Positions 56,310 to 64,000 of a stretch of DNA of 64,000 bases are shown here, piece by piece. Numbering within the stretch: the first letter of the stretch is position 1; each line of letters starts with the position of its first letter. The stretch comes from Candidatus Kuenenia stuttgartensis (lineage in GTDB: Bacteria; Planctomycetota; Phycisphaerae; Phycisphaerales; SM1A02). The notes beneath the pieces are model-generated. The model was not told where the DNA came from. It ran no database searches and saw only the letters and a list, made by a program, of their open reading frames with translations. The DNA lies in the NCBI GenBank assembly GCA_945902075.1, contig CAMDMA010000009.1, positions 1-64,000 of the forward strand, given 5' to 3'. Both the position numbers and the translations under genes were made by a program.

Positions 56310-56780
56310 ATGACCCTTCCAGTCGGCACCTTCGCCCCCAAGTTCGAACTTCCCTCGAAGCCAGGAGAGGTCGTCGATGTGGGCGCTCTGCTCGGCCGCG
56401 AAAAGGTTGTCCTTTTGTTCTTCCCCTTGGCATTCAGTTCAGTTTGCACCGAGGAATTGTGCCATTTCCGCGACCATTGGGCTGAATGGAACTCTCTTGG
56501 CTGCAAGGTTTTCGGCATCTCTATCGACAGCCCGTTTGTAACCGACAAGTTTCGATCGGAACTCTCGATCCCGTTTCCAGTCCTGTCAGACTTCAACAAG
56601 ATTGTTGCTGCAAGTTACGACGCGCTTCATGCGGATCTCATGGGCCTCAAGGGTGTGACGAAGCGTGCTGCGTATGTCGTCGCCAGTGATGGCACGATCG
56701 CCTACGCGTGGGAAGCGGAGATTCCGAAGACCCAGGTCGACTTCGCTGCGATTCGCGCTGCGGTTGTTTCAGCGAAGTAA
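56310..56780 (+). CDS. Peroxiredoxin (AhpC/TSA, AhpE/PrxQ-like)
   Basis: KVVLLFFPLAFSSVCTEELCHFRDHWAEW; AYVVASDGTIAYAW. Confidence 0.92.
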   Translation: MTLPVGTFAPKFELPSKPGEVVDVGALLGREKVVLLFFPLAFSSVCTEELCHFRDHWAEWNSLGCKVFGISIDSPFVTDKFRSELSIPFPVLSDFNKIVAASYDALHADLMGLKGVTKRAAYVVASDGTIAYAWEAEIPKTQVDFAAIRAAVVSAK

Positions 56781-56805
56781 CAGACCGCCTTGCGGGATAT
56801 CCGGC

Positions 56806-57912
56806 TTAGGACTTCCCGCTCGGCATCGGACGCGCGTCCTCTTGGCGGTACCGGCGTAGTGTCGACTCGTACAGTTTGCGAGTCTTCGGATCGGTCTGGA
56901 GCCGGATCGCGCGTTCGATTGTCTCAATGGCTTTCGGCTTGTTGCCTTGAGAGAAGTAAGCAAGTGCGAGTACCTCCGCCGACTTGGAGTCTTGTTCCTT
57001 ACCAAGGGCATCGGCCGCGGAGGCGACGGCAAAGGCGAACGCGAGATCGCGTCGTTCTACCTGTGGCGCGGCAAGTGTCGCTCGAGCGATCGAACGCAAA
57101 CTCACAATGTCCTTTGCATACTTGACTGCGAGTGCTCGGCCGTAGCGATATCCCTCGTCCGGCTGCTTCGCGGGCCCAATCAGCGTCGTAAACTTCTTCA
57201 ATTCAAAGTTCGAACCCCGCTGCGGGATCGCAATCGCGACAGCATCGAGCAATTCGATCGTGGGCGCCCAGTTTCCCGACTTCTCGCTTTCCGCAATTCG
57301 GCTGTTGATCTGCTCAAGAGCCCGCGCGACAAGCGAGTTCGTCACGCAGTCCGCACGAACCGACTCGGGATTCCACGACCCCGCAGCGATTTCCGCGAGT
57401 GGTTTCTCTGCGAAATCTGGATGGCCAAACCAAAGTACCGTTCCGTCCCGCACCACAAAGAGGCGCGGCGCGAGGTTCTGAAACGTGGGGTGCTGCAGCG
57501 CATTTGCAGCAGCCTGCTCGGGGTCAGAGACAATTGACTCGAGCGCGTGCTCGCCCACACCCGGCTTTGCGAGCCAAGCCGAGACGACGGTTGCGGGTTC
57601 GTAACTCACACCGATGAATCGGAAGCCTCGCGCGGCATAGGTGCGCTCAAACTCTTTGATCATCGGTGCGGCTTGCGCACACTGGCCGCAGGTACTTGTG
57701 AAAAAGTCGAACACATATGTTGTGCCCGGCTCAAACGCCGTCGCCGGCGTCCCCTTCACGAAGTTGGTGAGCTTCGGAAACTCGATGCGTGCGCCTGGAA
57801 AGACGGTTGGCTGTTCGGCGCGATAGACCGATTGGCCCGAAGCGGCTGGCGAAGGAGGAGTCGAGGTGCTCTGCAAGGAGAGCATCGCGGCGAGCATGGC
57901 GGTTTGGAGCAT
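56806..57912 (-). CDS. TlpA-like thioredoxin-fold protein with C-terminal TPR-like region
   Basis: YVFDFFTSTCGQCAQAAPMIKEFERTYAARGFRFIGVSYE; RLFVVRDGTVLWFGHP. Confidence 0.8.
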   Translation of the reverse strand: MLQTAMLAAMLSLQSTSTPPSPAASGQSVYRAEQPTVFPGARIEFPKLTNFVKGTPATAFEPGTTYVFDFFTSTCGQCAQAAPMIKEFERTYAARGFRFIGVSYEPATVVSAWLAKPGVGEHALESIVSDPEQAAANALQHPTFQNLAPRLFVVRDGTVLWFGHPDFAEKPLAEIAAGSWNPESVRADCVTNSLVARALEQINSRIAESEKSGNWAPTIELLDAVAIAIPQRGSNFELKKFTTLIGPAKQPDEGYRYGRALAVKYAKDIVSLRSIARATLAAPQVERRDLAFAFAVASAADALGKEQDSKSAEVLALAYFSQGNKPKAIETIERAIRLQTDPKTRKLYESTLRRYRQEDARPMPSGKS

Positions 57913-57950
57913 GGCGAACTCGTGGTCAAAACTAGCCGTGAGGGCTCGAA

Positions 57951-58697
57951 CTATTCGTTCACATCCTTCGCGATAGGTCGGCGAATAAGCACCGATAGCG
58001 TTGGTGCCTTGCTGTGATCGGTGGAAATCTCAAGGCGCATCGGTTTTCCTGCTTCAAGCCAACGAGACCAATCTAGGGCGACGGTCTGCGTGAGCGATCG
58101 CTCTGCGGATCCGGCGGTCGCGATGTCAGGTGAAAGCGAAGCGATCGAAAACTGTTCGCCATCCGCAGACTCAATCTGAATCACAGCGGGCGCGGCCCAT
58201 CCCTCACGGTCGTCGTTGCTCGGTGCTGTGAAGCTCGACGGCGAGAATCGGAGGAACATTCCAACTTTTCCAGTGACAGTGAGAAACGTTGGTGACCCGT
58301 TTTCAAGCATGTAGGTAACACGCTTCGTCAAGGTCACGCCTTGCTCAGTGCCAGCTTCAATCTCGACGGTCGTGTCGACGCTTTCGCCAGGAGCGATAGG
58401 CGAATCAGGCCAACTCGGCGTCGTACAGCCACAATCTGCAATCGCTTTGGTCACTCGAAGTGGCGTCAAGCTCCGGTTCGTCAGCCGCACCGATTTGACG
58501 ACGGGGACTCCTGGCAGCAAATCACCCATATCGAGCGTTGTTGGTTCGACCAACAGCGGGGCGTCGGCCACGGTCGACTCCAGAGTGGGCGGCCTTTCGC
58601 ATCCGACAAACGCGTACGGCGTGACAGCAAAAAAAACGAGCGTCCTCAATGTGTGACGAATGACCGGATAAATGAGTCGAATACGACAATCGAGCAT
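57951..58697 (-). CDS. DUF1573-type lipoprotein-like protein
   Basis: LDMGDLLPGVPVVKSVRLTNRSLTPLRVTKAIADCGCTTPSWPDSPIAPGESVDTTVEIEAGTEQG. Confidence 0.8.
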   Translation of the reverse strand: MLDCRIRLIYPVIRHTLRTLVFFAVTPYAFVGCERPPTLESTVADAPLLVEPTTLDMGDLLPGVPVVKSVRLTNRSLTPLRVTKAIADCGCTTPSWPDSPIAPGESVDTTVEIEAGTEQGVTLTKRVTYMLENGSPTFLTVTGKVGMFLRFSPSSFTAPSNDDREGWAAPAVIQIESADGEQFSIASLSPDIATAGSAERSLTQTVALDWSRWLEAGKPMRLEISTDHSKAPTLSVLIRRPIAKDVNE

Positions 58698-58820
58698 GGG
58701 GGCGATTCCGTCTCTCGGTCCGTTTGCAAGCGTGACGTCGGTGAACTTCAAATGTACGCGGCTTCGATCAGCCGCGCGAGTCGCGACGATCGAGGCTTTC
58801 CTCTTCGTTAGGCTGCGCAC

Positions 58821-59528
58821 ATGCCGCCGCTCCCCGATCCATTGACTTCAGACGCTCCACGCGGATCCGGCGATGGGGCGGGTATTCCGATCAAAGTGCC
58901 CGGTTTCGACGCGACGCGATGCGCCCAGTACCTCGTCGGTACCGATGGCGCACCGCCGCGCGCGCAACTCATGCAGGCTCTCGCAGTCACGCTTGCACCG
59001 AGTGTTCCGCGTCGCGCGCTTGACCTTGGCTGCGGTCCCGGTCGGGAAACCCTCGCGCTTCTCCACGCAGGCTTTGAGGTCGTTGCGATTGATCCGTATG
59101 CCGAGATGATTTTGCGCACGCGCCGACTGTTGCAGTCAGATGCCGCCGAGCTTGTGCACCGCGCGCAACTCTTCGAAACGACACTCGAGCTTTACGCGCC
59201 TTCAATTCGCCATGGCGCATTCGGCTTGGTTCATGCTGGCTTCGTGCTGCCCTTTGTACTTCCAACGGACTTTGCTCTCGCGTTCGACAGTTTGCGTGCC
59301 GGGATCGCCAAGGGTGGGTTGTTCGTCGGTCAATTCTTCGGACCAAACGACGAGTTCATCCGCGAATCTGGCCGCGACGTCATGACCTGTCAGACCGCGG
59401 AGGAGGTTGATCGCCTGTTTGATGGATTCGAAATACTCTCTCGCGAGGAAGTCGATCGCGAGGGCCACATCGGAAGAGGTCGGGCCAAATGGTGGCATGT
59501 TCACCACATCGTCGCGAGGCGCGAGTAG
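58821..59528 (+). CDS. Class I SAM-dependent methyltransferase
   Basis: RRALDLGCGPGRETLALLHAGFEVVAIDPYAEM. Confidence 0.88.
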   Translation: MPPLPDPLTSDAPRGSGDGAGIPIKVPGFDATRCAQYLVGTDGAPPRAQLMQALAVTLAPSVPRRALDLGCGPGRETLALLHAGFEVVAIDPYAEMILRTRRLLQSDAAELVHRAQLFETTLELYAPSIRHGAFGLVHAGFVLPFVLPTDFALAFDSLRAGIAKGGLFVGQFFGPNDEFIRESGRDVMTCQTAEEVDRLFDGFEILSREEVDREGHIGRGRAKWWHVHHIVARRE

Positions 59529-59660
59529 CAACGGCCGCTCGCCTATTGGCGCGAGTCGAAAATCCAGTTCTCCGCCGAAGTGCACCTGCTCGCGAGGAAC
59601 TTCTCAAAGTTGCAGACCTGAGGTAAGAAGCCTCGTTTGATTGAAGCGGCGGACATGGCC

Positions 59661-59700
59661 CATGACCTAAGCATGACCTAAGCATGACCTAAGCATGACT
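59661..59700. repeat. 11-bp tandem repeat (catgacctaag), about 3.6 copies
   Basis: catgacctaag x3 then catgact. Confidence 0.93.
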
Positions 59701-59893
59701 GACGCTTCACCCGAGGCACGGCGAATCGCAGCACCACACGCAGGGCGTATCAGAGTGCCACCTTTCAAACCATTCCATCGGGATCGGGTCCATCAGCGCA
59801 GGGCGCCAACTCCGGGGCGCGGCACACGCTCGCAGCGAGTGTCCGACGACAGGAAGTCGTCCAAAACAGCCTACAAGCTGATCGGCCAACGAA

Positions 59894-59965
59894 AGCGGGC
59901 GAAGGGGATCGAACCCTCGACATGCAGCTTGGAAGGCTGCCGCTCTACCGCTGAGCTACGCCCGC
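59894..59965 (-). tRNA. tRNA-Gly (TCC)
   Basis: Reverse complement GCGGGCGTAGCTCAGCGGTAGAGCGGCAGCCTTCCAAGCTGCATGTCGAGGGTTCGATCCCCTTCGCCCGC; anticodon TCC. Confidence 0.95.
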
Positions 59966-60231
59966 AGCGGGAAGCCGAGAATATAGCCGATCACGTCACG
60001 CAAAGGTGCCTCGATGGCCGCAGTCGCGAGGAAAGCGGTTTCGCAAAAACTCGTTATCCTGCCGCCCCCTTGCCGACAACGGTCGCGCAAGGCTGCGCGG
60101 TCGGACGACCAGGGCGGAGGATCCCGCATCGCTGTTCGCGCATCTTTGCAGAGTCGAGAGATACGTATCTTTTGTCCTAGTCATTTTCCTAGTGGAGTTT
60201 GAAGACTCCACGCAGTTGGAAGACAGCCAAT

Positions 60232-62727
60232 ATGCAGACTGCCTTCACGCGCACGGGCCGGGCGATGGTTGCCCTGATCCCCGTCTTCGTAGCTTCCGCG
60301 GCATTCGCCGGCGAAGCAGATCTCAAACTCCCCGCCATCAAAGACGTCACCTTCGGAGGTGCCCTCACGGGGTGGAACCTCATGATGGGTGGGCTCGCGA
60401 TCGCCGTGCTCGGGGCGCTCTTCGGTTTTGTGCAGTACAAGCAGACGGTCAGTCTGCCAGCGCATAAGTCGATGCTTGCTGTTTCCAACATCATTTGGGA
60501 GACATGCAAGAGTTACATGTGGCAGCAAGGCAAGTACCTCGCGGTGCTCTGGATCTTGATTGCTGGCGCGATCCTCTTTTACTTCGGCTATCTCGAGCAC
60601 AAGAGCGCGCGCGACCTCGCAGTGATTCTCGCAAGCTCCGTCCTCGGCATTCTCGGTAGCTACGGAGTGTCTTGGTTCGGCATTCGCATCAATACGCAAG
60701 CCAACTCGCGCACAGCATTCGCGTCGCTGCGCGGTTACCCACTGCCCGTACTCAGCATTCCGCTGAAGTCGGGAATGTCGATCGGCATGCTGCTGGTGTC
60801 TGTCGAACTCTTCTTCATGATCTGCATTCTGATGTTCCTCCCGAAGGAGCTCGTCGGACCGTCGTTCATTGGCTTCGCGATCGGTGAGTCGCTCGGTGCA
60901 GCGGCACTCCGTATCTGCGGTGGCATCTTCACCAAGATCGCGGACATTGGTGCCGATCTCATGAAGATCGTCTTCAAGCTTCCAGAGGACGATCCAAAGA
61001 ACCCCGGCGTGATTGCGGACTGCACCGGCGACAACGCAGGTGACTCTGTCGGCCCAACTGCGGACGGATTTGAAACGTACGGCGTCACTGGCGTTGCGCT
61101 CATCGCCTTCCTCGCGCTCTCGCTTGGCGACGTCGGTGAGGCTGGCATCATGTGCGGCAAGCTGATCGTGTGGCTCTTTGCCATGCGCGCGCTCATGATT
61201 GTGACTTCTCTCGTTTCTTACTTCGTGAACGAAGCGATCTCAAAGGCGCGTTTCGGAAACCTCAAGGACTTCCACGAAGAAGCGCCACTCACCTGGCTTG
61301 TCTGGATCACTTCGGTGCTGTCGATCGCTGTGACCTTCGTCGCAAGTAAGGTGCTTCTTGGTGACATCACTTACAACGGTGTGGCTCTTCCGTCACTCTG
61401 GTGGGCACTCAGCGTGATCATCAGCTGCGGCACCATCGCGGGCGCACTTATTCCGGAGTTCACGAAGGTCTTCACTTCGACAAACTCTGGGCACGTGAAG
61501 GAAGTCGTCAACGCGTCCAAGCAAGGTGGCGCGTCGCTCAACATTCTCTCCGGTTTCGTCGCAGGTAACTACTCCGCGTTCTGGAAGGGCCTCGTCATCG
61601 CCGGACTGATGGCGCTCGGCTGGCGCTTCTCGATGGACGAAGGCGTCAAGGCGATCATGCCGACGATGTACTCCTTCGCGGGTCCGATCTTCGCGTTCGG
61701 TCTCATTGCCTTCGGCTTCCTCGGAATGGGTCCAGTGACCATCGCCGTCGACAGCTTCGGTCCGGTGACGGACAATGCGCAGTCGGTGTACGAACTTTCC
61801 CGCATCGAGAGCCTCCCGAACATCCGCGAGGAACTCAAGCGTGACTTCAACATCGACCCTGACTTCGAGAGTGCGAAGTACACGCTTGAGAAGGGCGATG
61901 GCGCAGGCAACACCTTTAAGGCAACTGCCAAGCCAGTGCTCATCGGAACTGCCGTCGTCGGTGCAACCACCATGGTGTTTGGCATCATTCTTGCGCTCAT
62001 CAAGAGTCGCGCGGAAGGTGGCGCGGACGCTACCGATGAGCAACTTGCAGCGGCTGCGACGGACGTTGTCGGTCGCCTCTCCATCGTGCAGCCTGAGGTC
62101 CTCCTTGGACTCCTTGTCGGTGGTGCAGTGATCTACTGGTTCACGGGCGCAGCGACGCAAGCTGTCGTCACCGGCGCGTACAGCGCAGTCGTCTTCATCA
62201 AGAAGAACATCAATCTCGACAAGGCTGAAGCGAGCATTGAAGACGCGAAGGAAGTCGTGAAGATCTGCACGATTTACGCGCAGAAGGGCATGACGAACAT
62301 CTTTATGGTCGTCTTCTTCTTCGCGCTTGGTCTGCCGTTCTTTGATCCGTTCTTCTTCATCGGTTACCTCATTGCGATGGCCTTCTTCGGCCTTTATCAA
62401 GCGTTCTTCATGGCGAACGCCGGTGGCGCGTGGGACAACGCAAAGAAGATCGTTGAAGTCGAAATGCGCGCGAAGGGGACTGAGCTTCACGCGGCGACCG
62501 TTGTGGGCGACACCGTCGGTGATCCTTTCAAGGACACCAGCTCGGTTGCGCTCAACCCCGTCATCAAGTTCACGACACTCTTCGGCCTCCTCGCCGTCGA
62601 GATCGCGATTGCGATGGGCGACAGCCCAGCCAAGATTTGGATCGCCATTGGTTGCTCGGCAATCGCGTGCTTCTTCGTGTGGCGCAGCTTCTACGGCATG
62701 CGCATTCCAGCAGACGCCAAAGACTAA
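60232..62727 (+). CDS. hppA: Membrane-bound proton-translocating pyrophosphatase
   Basis: ADCTGDNAGDSVGPTADGFETYGVTGVALIAF, DSFGPVTDNAQ, GGAWDNAKK, VVGDTVGDPFKDTSSVALNP; GNTFKAT points to the K+-independent class. Confidence 0.97.
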   Translation: MQTAFTRTGRAMVALIPVFVASAAFAGEADLKLPAIKDVTFGGALTGWNLMMGGLAIAVLGALFGFVQYKQTVSLPAHKSMLAVSNIIWETCKSYMWQQGKYLAVLWILIAGAILFYFGYLEHKSARDLAVILASSVLGILGSYGVSWFGIRINTQANSRTAFASLRGYPLPVLSIPLKSGMSIGMLLVSVELFFMICILMFLPKELVGPSFIGFAIGESLGAAALRICGGIFTKIADIGADLMKIVFKLPEDDPKNPGVIADCTGDNAGDSVGPTADGFETYGVTGVALIAFLALSLGDVGEAGIMCGKLIVWLFAMRALMIVTSLVSYFVNEAISKARFGNLKDFHEEAPLTWLVWITSVLSIAVTFVASKVLLGDITYNGVALPSLWWALSVIISCGTIAGALIPEFTKVFTSTNSGHVKEVVNASKQGGASLNILSGFVAGNYSAFWKGLVIAGLMALGWRFSMDEGVKAIMPTMYSFAGPIFAFGLIAFGFLGMGPVTIAVDSFGPVTDNAQSVYELSRIESLPNIREELKRDFNIDPDFESAKYTLEKGDGAGNTFKATAKPVLIGTAVVGATTMVFGIILALIKSRAEGGADATDEQLAAAATDVVGRLSIVQPEVLLGLLVGGAVIYWFTGAATQAVVTGAYSAVVFIKKNINLDKAEASIEDAKEVVKICTIYAQKGMTNIFMVVFFFALGLPFFDPFFFIGYLIAMAFFGLYQAFFMANAGGAWDNAKKIVEVEMRAKGTELHAATVVGDTVGDPFKDTSSVALNPVIKFTTLFGLLAVEIAIAMGDSPAKIWIAIGCSAIACFFVWRSFYGMRIPADAKD

Positions 62728-62750
62728 GTTTCTGCAACATGCAAACATCG

Positions 62751-62777
62751 CAGGCCGCCTGGAAGGGCGGCCTGTTT
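62751..62777 (+). terminator. Rho-independent terminator after hppA
   Basis: aggccgcc-tggaa-gggcggcct gttt. Confidence 0.75.
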
Positions 62778-62843
62778 CATTGTCTGAAGAGAGATGTGAT
62801 GAACCGTACGAGTGCGCGAATTGCGCGGGCCGTCACAACTCGC

Positions 62844-63587
62844 TCACGGAAGTCGAAGATCAACACGCGCAGCGAGCTCAGCAAACTTCCGGCTTGGACA
62901 CGAAGTCGCATCAACGCGTCCGCCTGAAGGATGCAGAAATCCAAGCTTCCACGCGTGGAGTCCAAGCGTCCGCTCATCGACTTTCGTGGACGGAAGAAGG
63001 CGCGCACCCACGCCGTAGAGCGGGTCGCCGTCAACGGGAAACCCAAGATGCGCCATGTGAACGCGGATTTGGTGCAGACGACCGCTGCGGGGTACGCAGG
63101 CGACAAGGGTATGAGAAGTGCTTGTCGCCAGGACTTCGACATCGGTGACGGCAGGCTTGGCGCCGCGCGTGATGATGCTCACGAGGCGTGTGCCCTCTGC
63201 TGACGACACGCGACGCTCTTCGAGGTCAAGTTTGACAGTCTGTGTGCCAGCTTGCATGCGTCCTTTGACGATGGCGAGATATATCTTCTCGACGGTTCGC
63301 GCTTCAAACTGCGCCCGAACAGCGTCATAGGCCTCTGGATCAAGCGCAAACGCAACGCATCCGCTGGTCTGTCGGTCGAGGCGGTGAAGCAACCCGTAGT
63401 CGCGTCGTTCGCCGAGTTGGAGCAACTTTCCGCCGAAGCGCGCCACAAGCGCGTTCAGCAAACTGTCATCACGGTGTGACCGCCCAGGCTCCGTCACGAC
63501 TCCCGGCGCTTTGTTGGCAACGACGATTCGCGTGTCCTCATGCGCGATTTCGAGGCGGATGCGATTGTTTGGAGTGGGCTGGGACAC
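62844..63587 (-). CDS. RluA-family pseudouridine synthase
   Basis: VVANKAPGVVTEPGR, YGLLHRLDRQTSGCVAFA, SGRLHQIRVHMAHLGFPVDGDPLYG. Confidence 0.93.
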   Translation of the reverse strand: MSQPTPNNRIRLEIAHEDTRIVVANKAPGVVTEPGRSHRDDSLLNALVARFGGKLLQLGERRDYGLLHRLDRQTSGCVAFALDPEAYDAVRAQFEARTVEKIYLAIVKGRMQAGTQTVKLDLEERRVSSAEGTRLVSIITRGAKPAVTDVEVLATSTSHTLVACVPRSGRLHQIRVHMAHLGFPVDGDPLYGVGARLLPSTKVDERTLGLHAWKLGFLHPSGGRVDATSCPSRKFAELAARVDLRLP

Positions 63588-63632
63588 GCCTCCACTCTAC
63601 CCATCCGTGCGGCGGCGGGTACGATTGACTGT

Positions 63633-64000
63633 ATGCGTACCCTTGGAGTCAACTCACGTCTCAAGCCGTTTGGAGCGACCATCTTTGCCGAGATGACCGC
63701 GCTCGCCGTCAAGCACGGCGCTGTCAATCTTGGGCAGGGCGCGCCCGACTTCGATGGCCCAGATTTCGTCAAAGAAGCTGCGATCAAGGCCATTCGCGAT
63801 GGGCGCGGTCAATACGCACGCATGACGGGACTACCCGAACTCACCGCGGCGATTGCCGCGCGATTCGAGAAGACGAGTGGACTTTCATACGAAGCGGAAC
63901 GCGACGTGGTGGTGACCTGCGGCGCGACCGAGGCGATTCTCGACTGCATGCTTGCGTTGCTTGAACCGGGCGACGAGGTCATTCTCTTTGAGCCTTTCTA
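63633..64000 (+). CDS. Class I/II aminotransferase, partial (runs off the window)
   Basis: MRTLGVNSRLKPFGATIFAEMTALAVKHGAVNLGQGAPDFDGPDFVKEAA..GQYARMTGLPELTAAIA. Confidence 0.9.
   Translation, partial: MRTLGVNSRLKPFGATIFAEMTALAVKHGAVNLGQGAPDFDGPDFVKEAAIKAIRDGRGQYARMTGLPELTAAIAARFEKTSGLSYEAERDVVVTCGATEAILDCMLALLEPGDEVILFEPF

Noticed and set aside
59695-60180. 161-aa ORF starting in the 11-bp array and covering tRNA-Gly
   Set aside because: Reads antisense through a clear tRNA gene; not credible as a protein.
61393-62748. 451-aa minus-strand ORF
   Set aside because: Fully antisense to hppA; His/Glu/Arg-rich shadow frame without recognisable motifs.

Overview
High-GC bacterial chromosome window with the look of a Planctomycetes/Phycisphaerae genome (dockerin-like EF-hand C-termini of the form DxDGDGxxxAADLSxLLxxWG; inference). 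It is dominated by housekeeping genes: topA, miaA, pgk, rpe, accD, lnt, an mreBCD cluster, polA, ubiE/menG, tilS, two photolyase-family genes, trpA, lexA, a V-type aminotransferase, an acyl-CoA ligase, hppA, two RluA-type pseudouridine synthases and three tRNAs (Asp, Arg, Gly). I saw no rRNA, CRISPR array, transposase or phage module. The most interesting signals are: (1) about ten unrelated short tandem arrays (units of 11-19 bp) in intergenic space, several of which duplicate the stop-codon or start-codon segment of the adjacent gene; (2) a recurrent TAnnnT -10-like hexamer 6-8 nt before start codons with no Shine-Dalgarno, which suggests widespread leaderless transcription; (3) a pair of adjacent membrane proteins carrying three related domains, each with two CxxC motifs; (4) an exactly spaced Cys-rich repeat shared by two neighbouring giant secreted proteins; and (5) an MreC-like coiled-coil protein encoded just upstream of mreB. 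All identifications come from reading sequence motifs; no database search was run.
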